Notes: generated by a model from the sequence alone, not told the origin. DNA of 64,000 bases from Cynocephalus volans (GCF_027409185.1 NC_084466.1:69422501-69486500); one strand, 5' to 3'; positions 1-12,170 are shown, numbered from the stretch's first letter. A program made the numbers and translations.

Positions 1-604
1 TTACTCTGTAAGGATTTGACAACATGTTTGCTACCACTTCTAAAGCATGCTCAGGGCAGCCAACTCCTCTAAATGTGTCTGGTTTGCTTCTTATCTTCCA
101 AGCGCTCAGCCAAAAAAAGAGCCTGCCTCAATTTCCAAGAAATGCCATTCATACCAGCACGCAATAGAAGAAAGGCATATTTGATGCTAAGGGTCTTGGG
201 CCCAACCCCAGTCTCCCCACCAGGCACTGCCATGGCTAGGCAGCGCCTCTACAGCCAGTGTAGCTGAGTCTGGTACATCTACGATTGCTTTCTTGTGAGC
301 TTGCTCTCTATGGCTCTCCTTTCCTGATAGGATCTATCAGGATCACTATATGCCTGCTGACCATTTCCCATTTCATTTATTAGGCGTAAGTGGGTTTTCC
401 AGATAACTGAAGTTTCTTTTAAAGCACTAAATTTTAAAAAAATTTTAGCCATCAGTATCATCTATCTATCTCCTGCCTTTTACAACATGAGTTATTAAAC
501 ATGTTTGAATTTTTCCTTGGTGATATCAGATCATTACAAATACAAATGTAGCTATGAATAGCTAATATGGCAAGTTCGTTGGGATCATATGTCCCAAACG
601 ATAT

Positions 605-690
605 TTTTTTTTGGTGGCTGGCCAGTGAGGGGATCCCAATCCTTTACTTTGGTGTTAGCACCATGCTGTACCGAGCAAACTAGCAAGCCA
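605..690 (-). repeat. tRNA-derived SINE monomer
   Basis: Read on the minus strand, a head with an 'acaccaaagt' stretch and a B-box-like region is followed by 'ggggatccc', 'tggccagccacc' and an A-rich tail (T-run at 605-612 on the plus strand). It matches the other tRNA-Ile-like SINEs in this window. It is degraded and no target-site duplication is clear. Confidence 0.7.
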
Positions 691-3687
691 GCCCTGTCCC
701 AAATGCTTTTGAATAGTCTATCCTGTTAGTTCCATGAACTATGGAAAATTTAAATACTTTACTGTGCAAACCACTTCTCCTAGACAGTTGCTCAGACCCA
801 GAATGCAGCCAGAAAAAGGGGGCTAGGGCCAGGTTAGAAAGGGCAGGAAGTCCAAGCTTTGTCCTGTGGGTGGTGGAGAATCGCCAGGAGATTTCAGGCA
901 GAGGACTTACAGGATTATACGTATGGTTTGGACAGAAACAGGAATGAAGAGTGGGTTTAAACAAAGGAGGCAGCCCTCTAGGCTCGGTGATCAATGGATC
1001 CCAACAGGCAACACAAAAAGAGGGCCCAAGGACAATAACGCCATTTCTAGTTTGGCAGACCAGGCACATGGTAATGTATAAACCAAGGTGAGAATTGATG
1101 GGAAGAAAGCAAGTCTTGGGGTGAAAACAGTGGATATTCCTTTGTTCCCACAGACTCTAAGGAGACTGCAAAATAGTCAAGGCATGAGCCCCTTTCCCAA
1201 GCTAGGGAAACTCCTCTTGCTGGCATCTTCCCTTTTTCTCATGCCGGATCCCTAGATCAGAGGAGGGATCCCCCCCCCCCCATCTAATCCACCTTATCCT
1301 TTTAAGTCCTGCCTCTGTGGAGTCGCCTCCAGCCATCCTAGCAGGCAGGGAGCTCTCTCTTATCTGAATTCCAACAGCATTAATGTCAACACCACCAGTG
1401 CTGGCAAGTACTTAGTCTTTCTCATTATTGGATGACAAGTCTTCTCAGTACACTGAGGCTGCGATCAGATCAGTCCTTATTTGTTGCTGATGCCGAGCAT
1501 GTGCTCAGCTTCAGGAAACACAGTAAGTTCCTGGAACACAAAGATCTTACATCTTAGCTGCCCACAGACCTAACACGGTGATGAATATCAAATGTTAAAT
1601 AAGTATATTTAAATAAGTATTCAAATGTTTATATATTTAAATTTAAATACATATATTTAACTATATTTAAATAAATGAGTTGAACTATATAGAGATCAGA
1701 ATGTGCTTTCTACCTAGAATCTCAAGGTGCTTTTTTGTCCGCCTTACCACAATGCAAAGGTAAACTGCATTAGTCTCTCACACATTCCTTCTAGAACAAC
1801 ACATTTTCAAGTGTCTCACTGCAGTAAATTATTTTGCCTTCCATATGTGCAAATTTCACCAGCCATTTTCCAGAATAAAATTCATCTTTTGTTTACCTCC
1901 TACCTTCCGAGTCTTTGTGGGTCTTCTCTGTATAAAAATAAAAACCCTTTTGGTATCCTAAACAATCCTACTGCAACCTGAGAAGTCTTGGCCCAAAGGC
2001 AGATGGGCAGCTCAGGTTTCCATGAACCTCCAGAACAAAGGACTCTACTAGAAGGAGGACACCTGGCTAAAATTTTTCAGCACCCATAAGGATTATCTGC
2101 TCAACCCAGCTAGAGGCTCACACTAGGCGGGGCTTCCCAGAAAAAAACCCTGGGCCAGCCCTCCTGAGATGACAGAGGAGTTTTGGATTCTGTGACAGGA
2201 CAAGATGGCAGAACCTGACACTAAGCTGCATGCTGGGAAGCAGCAGCCCAGAAGGTTTCCACACACAAAGAACGAGAGCAGGACAAATAACACCCTGCTA
2301 ACAGTTAGGGTTCTACCAGCACACCGTTCCCTACAGAGGCGAATGTTAATAAATGAGCATCATGTAAGTGTATGCACAGCAGAAGATATGAGAGGAATAC
2401 AAGACACGTTCTGCCCTAGGAGGTGCCTAGCAAGGTAAGAGAGAAGGACAGCAAGGGTACATTAAAGTATGAAAACATCATTCAAACAGGCGTCAGGCTG
2501 GTACAGGCCAAAGTCCCCCTGGAAGACTTGCCAGGGAAGTATTGGGGGACTTCAAGAGCTGCTCAGCTTCTCCTCATGCCCATGGTGGCTGGTCATTTTT
2601 AAGACTGAAACAGCAAGCTCAGCAGGACCTTCACACCGGCTTATTAACAGTAGACAAAAACAACAACGAAAAACACCTATGCAAGTTCTCCTAAAATTAC
2701 ACTTGGCTAAACAGCCTTGAGCCAAAAAAAAAAAAAAGTTACAATAGTTTTAAATTATAGAGACTACAAAGGGCCCAAAAGAGGAACACTGAGATTATCC
2801 AAAAGTAAAAGCCAACATTGGATTTCAGTTCATTATTCGCATCTTCAACTTCTTTGGCTGCCCTCACTTCTGGCACCTGCCTGCAACACTCCAACGCTGG
2901 CTTAGTCTAAGTTCCCATCTGCTCCATGCCTGTCTCCTCGCAGCTAAGCAGGGATGAGAGAAAAGGCACCTCCAGGCTGGCTGGCGTACTCTATTCAGCA
3001 CTGCTAACTGGAGAGGCGCCTTGGCGCCACCAGCCAGTCCACCCAAATACCCCCGTCCTCACTCTGTTACTGGCAGCCCACGCTCGGCCTGCCCCTCTCA
3101 CACTAAGCAAATGACTCGAAAGTTCAAAAGTTGGTGCAAGGATTGGAAGTTTATTCAGATAACCAGTACTCAACTAAATGTCTAACCAAGCAAACAAAGA
3201 AAAAAAAGAACAGTGGGGTCCACTTTATCCTAGTCTCAATCGGTGGGGCCAACCTCTTTCACTGACACAGTCATTGACAAAAGCGGTTCTCCCCACTGTT
3301 GTCAGTACAAAGAAGAAAAGTACTGACTAGATTTAAATCAGAGAAACAAAGCACAGCCAGGAGCCCTCCACGGTGCACTTATACAGAACAGCAGGAAAGA
3401 GCTGACAAAATTAGAGAAAGGTAAAGAAGAAAAGGGGAGGAAAAAGGGAGAGTAAAAGACAATAAAGCTTCGTCTTGTTAGAATTTAGGCCAGCAGCTCC
3501 AGGAGATTTACCGGCAGCAGAGACATGGGAGCAAAATAGTCCCAGTGACCACTTGCCTCTTGCAGCTAGAGTCTCCTCTAGTGCCCCAGGCTTTCCAATT
3601 TTCACTGGTGCAGATAATAGAGCAGCATGTGTGCTGCATGGGGAAAATCCCAGGGCCATTCCCAGCATCCAGAGTCCTCTTACCTCC
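691..3687. other. Intronic stretch without a recognised gene
   Basis: No ORF resembles a known protein. The stretch contains a C-run near 1271, an AT-rich patch of repeated 'atttaaat' motifs at about 1590-1690, and an A-run near 2727. Short frames at 741-1081, 2205-2720 and 3411-3690 look fortuitous: they are short, overlap on both strands and have no family signature. I see no classifiable repeat in most of it. Confidence 0.6.
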
Positions 3688-4257
3688 TGAATTGTACCAA
3701 ATCAGGCTCTTGGGTCATAGACGCACCCAGCAGTAAAGCAAGCAACACTTTACTAAAAGAGCGAATAGACTTATGCATAAGCGGGGTAGCTACAGTAAAG
3801 CTAGCCCCCCGAGTGGAGCTGCTCAGGTCTTTTATAGGGAAAGGATTTAAGGGTTACAGACCACCATCAGTGGAGGTGGCCCATTCTGTTCTTCCTGGTT
3901 GCATCATGGGCGCATGCTCAGTAGGTCCAAGATGGTGGTGTAGTTCATCGTCACCTCAGGTGGGTCACTGTAGCAGTCACCTTGAAGCTTTGTGCAGCAG
4001 GTGGAAATTCCTAAAGGGGTCTTAAGGTTAATCTGTAACTTAATTTTTACAATTGCAGTAAACAAGCCTTGGGGAAGGTTTTGCAACTCAGTGAATATCT
4101 GTTCCTCTTATCTCAGTTTACATATCAGGGAGGGTCAGGGGATAATCATGTGCCCTGGGGGGTCTGACTGAAGAGTGGAAAAGTAACAAAGTGTCCTCTG
4201 CAGGGAAAATGGAGTCAGTTTGGTTCACAGGCCTAGCCTTACTGTCTCAACTCTTCA
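3688..4257 (-). repeat. Solo LTR of an endogenous retrovirus
   Basis: The element runs TG...CA (3688 to 4257, about 570 bp) and is flanked on both sides by CTCC (3684-3687 and 4258-4261), consistent with a 4-bp target duplication. Its composition (CpG-containing, 'aagatggtgg', 'tgcgcatgctcag') is LTR-like. The minus orientation is inferred from similarity of style to other ERV LTRs and is weakly supported. No internal retroviral sequence flanks it. Confidence 0.55.
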
Positions 4258-4289
4258 CTCCTCCAGATGACCACCCTCTATTAAAACCC

Positions 4290-5330
4290 TGGTCTACTGA
4301 CTCACCTGCATTATTTTTAAAAATCTCCTTAGCGACCTCAAGGCTTCTGCTCTTACCTCTGTAAAGTCTATTCTCAACAGAAAAGCCTGAAGAATCCCTT
4401 GAAGGGGAAGTCAGACGATGTCATTCCTCTAAAAGCCTCCAGGGGGTTCCCATGTACTTAGAATAAACCCTAAAATCCTTAACAATGACTTGTAAGACTT
4501 TATTCAGGCTGCTCCACTCTCATTACATCTTTTTTTTTTCTTTTCTGCTTCCTTTTCTTTCTAGAAGCCAAACTCTATTACCTCCTGACTGATTCTCACA
4601 CTCCCAGTCCCTCACTGCTACAACCGTTCTGATCCTGCTGCTCCTTAAATAAAGCAGGCCCGCTCCCACCTCTGGGCCTCTGTACTAGCTAAGCTGTTCC
4701 CTCAGCTTAGAAATACCTATCCCCCAAGGTGGGGGGGAGGAGAAGGGGTGGACTAACAGGTACAAAACTATGCTATCTTCTCTAAGTGAGTCATTGTGCA
4801 GTATACACCTGTATTGAACAATACACTGCACCCCTAAAATATAAAGAAAATTGAAAAAAAAATGAGGAAAAAAACTTTAAGGAGAAATACCTCCCCCCAA
4901 CCCCCCATATCCAGATGGCTCACTTCCTCACCTCCTTGAGATCTCTGCTCAAATGTCACCCTCTCAGTGACTTCCCCCAAATAACCCTATTTAAATTTCA
5001 AACACTCTCAACTCCCTATCATCCTGCCCTGACTTATTTTTCTCCAGAATACTCAACCACCACATGATATAATAATATAAGAGGGGTCTTCAAAAAGTTC
5101 ATGGAAAGATTAGTATTATCTTTTAATTCTATTTTTCCATGAACTTTCTGAAGTACCCTCATATATTTTACTTATTCGTTCACTGACTGTCTCCCCAGTT
5201 AGGAGATAAGTTTCACAACTGCAGGAATCTTTCATCTACTTTGTTCAGTTACTGCCATGTTCCTAGCACTAAAACAGTGCTTGATACTTAAAGAGTTTCT
5301 CCATAAATATTTGTTGAATGAATGAATGGC
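4290..5330 (+). repeat. L2 LINE 3' region, interrupted by a MITE
   Basis: This shows the typical L2 3' signature: 'ctccagggggttcccatgtactta', a long pyrimidine-rich stretch with 'ctcaaatgtcaccctctcagtgacttccc', and the terminal 'taaatatttgttgaatgaatgaatg' at 5303-5330. It is split at 5080-5161 by an 80-bp palindromic element. Confidence 0.7.
5080..5161. mobile_element. Palindromic mariner-like MITE, copy 1
   Basis: An 82-bp element with inverted ends (left 'aaaaagttcatgga', right 'tccatgaactt'), terminal motif A/GAGGG...CCCTC, and TA dinucleotides immediately outside both ends (5078-5079 and 5162-5163). It is inserted in an L2. Two more copies occur at 6686 and 39150. TA duplication and size fit a Tc1/mariner-derived MITE. 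Confidence 0.75.
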
Positions 5331-6685
5331 ACAGAATGCCAAACAAAAACAACTTACATATTTGTTTGCTGTAAAACATACTGCTAAACTTTCAGATAAA
5401 TATTCGACATTCAGAAGGGGTCCCATGCAAAGCTGGTCCCTCCTCCTTTACTTACTTATCCCTTTATCCCTCCTCCAAGCCAGGGGTCTAAACTCAAATA
5501 CTTTCAAGAGCAGGCAGTGACTTAAATGAGTAGAACAGGCTGGGTGGGGCTTGTGGCCACATGAAGAGCTCACATCCCCCCTAATGAGGCAGATATTCCT
5601 CTACTCCAGCCAACTGTTCTCAACTGGCCTGGTGATGCCAGAGCTTCCAAGAGAAGACAGATAGTTGAGGTTTTATAAAATAAAATCTTCTAACTTAAAA
5701 ATGTTGAAAACTGCATCAAAGTTCTGGCCAATGAAACACAGATGGTCCCTGACTTACGGTCAGGTCCCTGACTTATGGTCCCTTAAATACTGATGGTTCC
5801 ACGTATGATTTTTCAACTTTATGAGGGTGTGCATTCAGTAGAAACTGTACTTCAAATTTTGAATTTCGGTTTTTTCCCAGGCTAGCGATATGTGATGTGA
5901 TACTCTCTCAATGCTAGGCAGTGACCACAGCTCCCAGTCAGGCACATGATCACGAGAGTGAACAACCAGTGTACTGTGTTGGCAGGGTTTTTTGGATATT
6001 ATGTTTTGTGTTTCTGCATTCCCTCATTTCTACAAAATGCCCATCTGTGTCTCCTGGATCTGGTGAGAAGAAGAGGAAGGCTTCTTGAGACAAAACTCAA
6101 AACTCTTGAGATGAAACTCAAGATAATTGCCCCACATGAAGATGGCAAGCCAGTTCTGGCCATCACATATGTAAGTTAGGACTTTTGCAATCCTTGATCT
6201 CAACCATCCTAAAGGACAAGAAGCAAATCAGTGATGCAGTGAAATCATCAGTGTTGGTTAAATCCACTGCCATCATGAAGAAAACAGCTGAGTCAACTTA
6301 TGATACGGAAAAATTACTTGTCACATGGATGAAGACCAGATACAGAAACGTATACCACATAGCCTACTTAGATCTATCCACACTCATCAAGAGTCCAAGA
6401 CAATGCCAGGGTTCAAGGCATTCAAAACTGTGTAACACTGCTTTTGAGTGGAAATATTTCACAGTTCAAATTAAAGCCTTTCCTAATTTACCACTTGGAG
6501 AACGCCAGAGCATTCAAGAACGTGTGCAAGCATACCCTTTCCTTGCCTGGATGATATCTGCATTGTTAGAAGGCTGGTTTTTGACTGTTTTATTATTTTT
6601 TGACTGTTTTATTTATTATTAGGCAAAACAACATCCCATTCAAGAGTCTTCTGATCTTAGACAGTTTCAAGGCATCCACAGCATA

Positions 6686-6785
6686 CAAGGGTACTTTAAA
6701 AAGTTCACGGAAAGACTCGTATTATCTTTTAATTGTGTTTCCACAAACTCCCCCCCCCCATTCCTCAGTGGAACAAATACCCTCG
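6686..6785. mobile_element. Palindromic mariner-like MITE, copy 2
   Basis: Flanked by TA at 6684-6685 and 6786-6787. The left arm 'agggtactttaaaaagttca' and the right end 'taccctcg' match the other copies. The right arm is disrupted by a C-run and about 20 extra bases. It lies inside the Tigger element, so it inserted later than Tigger. Confidence 0.65.
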
Positions 6786-7300
6786 TATTGTGAAATGCAT
6801 CCTGACATAAAGGTTGTGCATTTGCCCTGAACACAGCCACACTCGTTCAAGCAACAGACCAAGGTACAATAGCTTCATTCAAATCACACCATTCACATCA
6901 AACGTTTGCATGGGCTACTGAAGCAACTAAATCTGGCTGAACACACCAAGAGTTTTGGAAAGGTTTGACAATTCTCAACGCTATCAGGAACAACACTGCA
7001 GCATGGGAATAAGTCACACAGCAATGCATGAACAGCACTTGGAAGAAAGTTTGGAAGACGTGAACACATTCAAAGAATTTAACAAAGGTTCTGCTGTTGG
7101 TGAAATAGTAAGCAACAAGATATTAATACTTGGGAAACAGCTAGAATTAGATGCTGATGAAGAAGATATTCGTGAGCTTGTTGGCATTAAGGCTGAAAAG
7201 CTTTCCAATGAGGAGTTCATCTGTTGGGAAAACAGAATAGTTTGGTCAGGGCCCTCACCTCAGGTCCAGCTGGGTGTGGTTCAGCATTCTTTGTAAGCAA

Positions 7301-7304
<4 letters not shown>

Positions 7305-7356
<52 letters not shown>
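7305..7356 (+). repeat. (TG)26 microsatellite
   Basis: Uninterrupted TG dinucleotides for 52 bp, likely polymorphic. Confidence 0.98.
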
Positions 7357-7357
<1 letters not shown>

Positions 7358-7456
7358 AGTTAGTGCACATGTGTGCCAGTGTATCTTTTTAGTTTTGTTG
7401 CTATTCTTGTGTTCTTCTTGAGAAAGAGAAAGAAGAAGAGAGGAGAGGGATAAGAT

Positions 7457-7550
7457 AGGGGAGGGGAGGGGAGGGGGGAGGGGGAAGGGGAGGGGAGGGG
7501 AGGGGAGGGGAGGGGAGGGGAGGGGAGGGGAGGGGAGAGGAGAGGAGAGT
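7457..7550 (+). repeat. (GGGGA)n array
   Basis: A nearly perfect array of GGGGA pentamers with a few unit-length changes, ending in GAGGA and GAGTT variants. It is G-rich on the plus strand and contains many G4 tracts. Confidence 0.95.
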
Positions 7551-7659
7551 TGAGTTGAGTTTGAGTGAAACAGGTGGCGGGTGCCTGCCTCGAGCATCTG
7601 CCCAGGGCAGCCATGCTTTCCAACCTACAGCTTCCAAGGACCTTTTGGCTGGTTACCTA

Positions 7660-7860
7660 GATCATAGACCTGCATGAAGGGGTTTAGTGACCAGCCTGGA
7701 GTATGAAGGGTCTGTGACCCAGTCTGTGAATGGGCTTGAGGGGTCTGTGGGCTCCAGACCCAGACCTAGCTCAACAATTGGCCCAGTCGGTGCAGGATTA
7801 TCAGCAGGTAAAAGAGCCCAACAACTGGCGTGATCGCCTAGCTTTATAATTGGCATCACG
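7660..7860 (-). repeat. Unclassified interspersed repeat, copy A
   Basis: The reverse complement aligns well with 15690-15860: both contain 'aatcctgc', 'ccaattgt', 'gctagg', 'cacagaccc', 'tgggtcaca' and 'aggctggtcac/aggctgggtcac' in the same order. I do not recognise the family. It could be part of an ERV LTR. Confidence 0.65.
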
Positions 7861-8333
7861 AACAGGATTAAGAGTGCTACATGATTGAACTGGAGGAAGA
7901 AAGGAGTAAAGAAGCTGAGTCAGAGGAAGAATTTATATCTGACATACCAAGGAAGTTCACAGCAAATAAATTGGCGGAGGTGTTTGCTACTATCATCAGC
8001 AGTGGCGTAAAAATGTTAGAAAAACTGGGTGTCAATTATGAGGGATTTGTAAGAGCTGACAAGCAGCTACAGGATGCTCTGGCTTGCTATACAGAAATAT
8101 ATAATGAACAGAAGAAACAAACTGTACAGTCAAAATATGGTACCTTCCCAAAGAACACTATGCGTACTAAACCACCACCAAGTGTTGATGCCCAGCTATT
8201 CTTGAGCCTCATCAGAAGACAGAGAAACTGATGACCCTGCTGCTGTAGCATCCCCATCACCCGGCAATTAATTTTAGTTCAATGCTTCAAACATTCTTCA
8301 GTGTTTGAAGGTCCAGTGTGCTTTCAGCTGTGT

Positions 8334-8444
8334 ACATTAATGGTGAGTACCCACACAACCACTCTGCTTTTCACTTTCACTACAACCACACAACATTAAT
8401 GGTGAGTACCCACACAACCACTCTGCTTTTCACTTTCACTACAA
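8334..8444 (+). repeat. 59-bp tandem duplication in the Tigger 3' end
   Basis: The block beginning 'acattaatggtgagtaccc' at 8334 recurs at 8393, essentially without change, for about 50 bp. It is a local duplication inside the transposon. Confidence 0.9.
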
Positions 8445-9089
8445 TATTCAATAAATCACATGAGATATTCAATATTTAATACTTTATTATTATAAAATAG
8501 GCTTTGTATTAGATGATTTTTCCCAACTGTAGGCTAACGTAAGTGTTCTGGACACATTTAAGGTAGACCATGTTCAGTAAGTTAGGTGTATTAAATGCAT
8601 TTTTGACATAATGATATTTTTCAACTTAAGATGCATTTATTGGTATGTAACCCTATCGTAACTCAAGGAACATCTGCATAAGGAAAAGTTGTTTGTCGGG
8701 GTTCTTGGGCAGGTTCCTTAAAAGAGAACAGGTTTGTCCTTGCCCCTTCCTTGTTTTGGCTGTGTGTAACATTCAATAGATTGCTGGAGCCCTAACAGCC
8801 ATCTTAGGTCATGAGGTAGCAGAAGGATGATGCTTCATCCTAGCTTGTGTTAAAAATAATAACAATCATAATTATGAGCTCATTTGGCTGTGATGGCTTC
8901 AGAGCCTTGAGTCTCTACCTTAAGCAAACCGAAATCCAACTCAGAGTTGATAACAAAAAAATCTGCTCTGACCATGTCAGCTAAATTGGAGTGCCTTGGG
9001 AGATCTGGGATAAGTCAGTATTTATATCCTGCATGTCCTGGAAAATGTTATCATAAGATCATTTTTACTTAAAAGCAGACTTGATGGCA

Positions 9090-9411
9090 CCAGAAAGTCG
9101 TAAAGTAACCTAGAGTAAACCCTCGTCCTAGATCCCTGCATGTTGGATGTAACCTAGTAACAATCCCGAGTCCATATGCCATGCACAACCAATAGAAGAA
9201 CTGAGGAAGTGATTAGAGAGGGGCTGCCTTCCCTCTCTCTCTTTTGGTTCTCCTACTTCTTGTGATTATAAACGCTAAGCTCTGCTGGCCCTCTTAAGAG
9301 CACACTTCTCCAGGTGACCTGACCTTACACATTTCCCCAGTGGCAATCTTCACATTGGCTCAATAAATCCTATGCTTTTTATGTTTGGCCTCAGTTTCTT
9401 TTAGGTCAACA
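9090..9411 (+). repeat. Probable ERV LTR (3' part)
   Basis: It shows LTR-like organisation: CCAAT at about 9189, a TATA-like 'gattataaa' near 9264, a polyadenylation signal AATAAA at 9362-9367, and an end ...CAACA at 9411. The left boundary is uncertain and may reach 8690. Class not determined. Confidence 0.5.
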
Positions 9412-9429
9412 TTCCAAACAATAAAACAA

Positions 9430-9790
9430 AACTTAAGCTTACCCAACCAGAAACCACCATTAACTTCTAACTGCAGACTTTACCAATCAGAAGCTGCCAA
9501 CTAACTAGGAAATTTCTTTTTTTTTTTTTTTGGCTCGGCCTCAGCGCTACCAGCGTCACACTCTCCCGAATGAGCCACGGGGCCGGCCGGGAAATTTCCA
9601 TTTTAACCAATCAAATGTCTTTGTTTTCCTTTTGTGAATACCTTATAAAAGTTTTCCCCTCATGCTGCCCCCTCGATGGAGCCCTAAACTGCTTGTGGTC
9701 TGGTGCTGTCTGATTTATGAACTACTGTCTGTTCAAACAAACTCTTTAAAATTTTAATATGCCTATGTTTATCTTTTAACTCTTGCTAGA
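9430..9790 (+). repeat. Probable second LTR, split by a SINE
   Basis: Repeated CCAATCA motifs (about 9483 and 9606), a TATA-like 'ccttataaaagtt' near 9641, and a downstream pyrimidine-rich region suggest an ERV LTR promoter region. A SINE with its duplicated target interrupts it at 9517-9589. Boundaries are approximate. Confidence 0.5.
9517..9589 (-). mobile_element. tRNA-derived SINE monomer
   Basis: Minus strand: head 'ggccggccccgtggctca', A-box-like and degenerate middle, then an A-tail (T-run on plus). It is flanked by a direct repeat GGAAATTTC at 9508-9516 and 9590-9598, so it inserted by L1-type target-primed retrotransposition. Confidence 0.85.
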
Positions 9791-10229
9791 GCAGAGAGAA
9801 GTCTGGGTCCCTGATGACCAATGACCATGGAGATGCCACACCAACTTGGGACACACACCTCCAGATTTCACTAACAGCCACTATTATTTGGGGTTTTCTT
9901 ATACACACAGCCAAATACAAGTGTAATATAATTCTAACTGATGCAAGTGTCAAATTCAGTGGAGAAATAGGGCCTTATGGCATGGCAGCATGCTCTGTGG
10001 CCCGGTGGAAAAAATTTTTTTTTAAAAGTAAAGTCTCTAAAAATGGTGCTAAAGACATACAATGAATGAAGAAACATTTATTCAAGAAAATCCAGTAAAA
10101 TTTGGTCAGAACAGTCAAAGTCTGGTATTAAGAGCTAAACCTATAGAACTCTTAGAAGAAAACATAGGAGTAAATTTTCATGACTTGGAACCTGGCAATG
10201 GATTCATATACGTAAAGAACTTTTACATC

Positions 10230-11040
10230 ATAGCAATAAAAAACAAATAACCCAATTTGGAAACAGGCAAAGGATCTGAATAGACATTTCTCAAAGGAAG
10301 ATATAAAAAAAGGCCAGCAAGCACATGAAGTCATTAGTCATCAGTGAAATGCAAATCAAAACCAACAGTGATACCTATTCATATCCACTAAGATGGCTAG
10401 AATAAAAAAGTCAGATAATAACAAGTGCTGGAGAGGATTAGAGAAATTAGAACTCTCAAACACTGCTAGACAGAACATAAAATGGTGCAGCCACTTGGAA
10501 AACAGTCTGGTAGGCCCTCAAACAGTTAAACATAAAGGTGTCACATGACCCTGCAATTCCAATCCCAGGGATATACCCAAGAGAAATAAAAACATACATC
10601 CACAAGAAAAACTGTACACAAATGATTATAGCAGCACTAATAGCCAAAAGGTGGAAACAACCAAAATGTCCATTAGTTGATGAATGCATAAACAAAACAT
10701 GGCATATCCATACAATGGAACATTATTCAGCAATAAAAAGGAGTGAAGTACTAATACAGGGATGAACCATAAAAACATTATGCTAAGTGAAAGAAACCAG
10801 TCACAAAAGATCACATATTATACAATTCCACTTATATGAAATATCTACAATAGGCAAATCTATACAGACAGAAGGTAAATTAGTGGTTGCTTAGACATAG
10901 GGGTCACAGAGTGATAGCTAAAGGCTAAGGGTTACTTTTTGAGATAATGAAAATGTTCTAAAATTGACTGGTGATGGTTGCACATATATGTGAACTGTAG
11001 GTTATACGAATTATACCTCATAAAGCTGTTTTTAAAAAAT
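10230..11040 (+). repeat. Old L1 3' end (ORF2 C-terminus and 3' UTR)
   Basis: Contains the well-known L1 ORF2 tail signature: 'gatatacccaagagaaataaaaacatac', 'gcagcactaatagccaaaaggtggaaacaacc', 'atggaacattattcagcaataaaaag', then 3' UTR sequence ending 'ttatacctcataaagctg'. It has many stops. An L1M-type age is inferred. Confidence 0.85.
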
Positions 11041-11057
11041 GCAGTAGAGAGGTGGTC

Positions 11058-11443
11058 TTCGATTTGTGCTGCTATGACAGAATACCTGAGACTTGGTAGT
11101 TTATAAATAATATAAATTCACTAAAATTTACAAAATTTCAGTTTTGGAGGCAAGAAAGTCCAAGATCAAGGTACTGGCAGGTTCAATGGCTGGTGAGGGT
11201 CCATCGCCCACAGATGGCACTGTCTAGATGGCACATAGAGGAAAGGATGGAAGGGGCAAAAAAGGGCAAAAACCAGCAAACTCTTAGTCAAGTCCTTTTA
11301 TAAAGGTACGTAATCCTATTCACAAGGGGCAGAACCCTCATGACTCAATCACCTCCTAAAGGCCACACCTCTTAATACTGTTGCACTGGAGATTAAGTTT
11401 CAAAATGAATTTTGGAGAGGACAAAAACATTCAAACCATAGCA
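11058..11443 (-). repeat. MaLR (ERVL) LTR, MST/MLT1 type
   Basis: The reverse complement starts 'tgctatggtttgaatg' and contains 'gaggtgattgagtcatgagg' and 'cacctaattcataaag'-like segments. On plus it begins 'tgtgctgctatgacagaatacctgagacttgg'. These are classic MaLR LTR features. Confidence 0.8.
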
Positions 11444-11599
11444 GACAGAGGCCATTAAAATAAGAACTGGGAAGGACATGCCTTTGGCATTCCTGGAAAC
11501 CTAAACAAGAAAGGTTTCAAGAGAGTGGTGAAGGCAATGGGAAAAGCAGCAGGTAGACTATCCACAAACATAAAGAGACACAGACAAGAAAGTTCACAG

Positions 11600-12170
11600 C
11601 AGAGTCGCTCACAACTGTAAAAACTCACAAACTACCCAACATTCTCCAAAGAGACTGGATAAACTGTGCCATATCCCCACAATGGCATATTACATAGAAA
11701 TGAATGTTAGAAATATAATGTCTAGTGAGAAAAGCTAGTCCCTTAAGTCTTAACACACTGATAACATTTTTACAAAGCTCAGGAACAAGAAAACTAAATA
11801 ATTTATCGTTTAAGCATTCATATTGAGGGAGGTCAGAGTAGAAACATGCTCCAGTGAAGCTGCTCATAAATATTCAGACTGGATTGGCCAGAGCCTGCGC
11901 AATAGGCAGGAAAGGAGAGGCAGAGGGAACCATTAGGAGTTTGCACGTGGGATGGAGAGGAAGGAGGTCAGGGGTGCGTGTGTCTCTCTCTGGTGGAGAT
12001 GCCTGCGCACTTCCTCAGTATGTACCCTCACTTGGTAATAAAGCCGTATCATGTTTCTCTGTCCCTCTCTTCCTTACCTTTTGCCGGTGCCATGAAAAAT
12101 TCTTTTTTCATGGACCAAGAATCTGGATACATCGCCTGGTAACAGTATATGTGTGATGAAACTTCTTTAA
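11600..12170 (+). other. L1 fragment followed by LTR-like sequence
   Basis: 11600-11720 resembles an L1 ORF2 tail fragment ('ggataaactgtgccatatccccacaatggcatattac'). 11870-12170 is GC-richer with 'ttggtaataaagccg' (AATAAA at about 12038) and may be LTR material. Neither boundary is firm and no gene is seen. Confidence 0.4.

Larger units (their letters stand above)
6060..8231 (+). pseudogene. Tigger transposase pseudogene, several broken frames
   Basis: Translated pieces carry the hallmarks of a pogo/Tigger transposase. Near 6060-6230 there is a CENP-B-like N-terminal helix-turn-helix ('LKIIAPHEDGKP' followed after a frame change by 'LISTILKDKKQISDAVKSS'), then 'EKLLVTWM' from about 6310. Later remnants follow at 6955-7230 (a degraded DDE-domain region, 'TDQGTIASF' in the frame near 6860) and an acidic helical C-terminus at 7881-8231. 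Frameshifts, stops and simple-repeat and unknown-repeat insertions separate the parts, so no functional enzyme is encoded. The elements are ancient in mammals, which fits the decay. Confidence 0.75.
5739..8676 (+). mobile_element. Tigger-type (TcMar) DNA transposon, decayed and interrupted
   Basis: The terminal inverted repeats match: the left end at 5739 begins CAGATGGTCCCTGACTTACG, and the reverse complement of the right end (ending 8676) begins CAGATGTTCCTTGAGTTACG. Both ends abut 'ca', perhaps a decayed TA target. In between are remnants of a pogo/Tigger transposase, a MITE copy, a (TG)26 run, a GGGGA array and a foreign repeat at 7660-7860. Only 3' sequence with a 59-bp internal duplication follows the last coding remnant. 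Confidence 0.8.

Noticed and set aside
7217-7637. Pro/Ser/Leu-rich minus-strand frames
   Set aside because: Encoded by the GGGGA and TG simple repeats.
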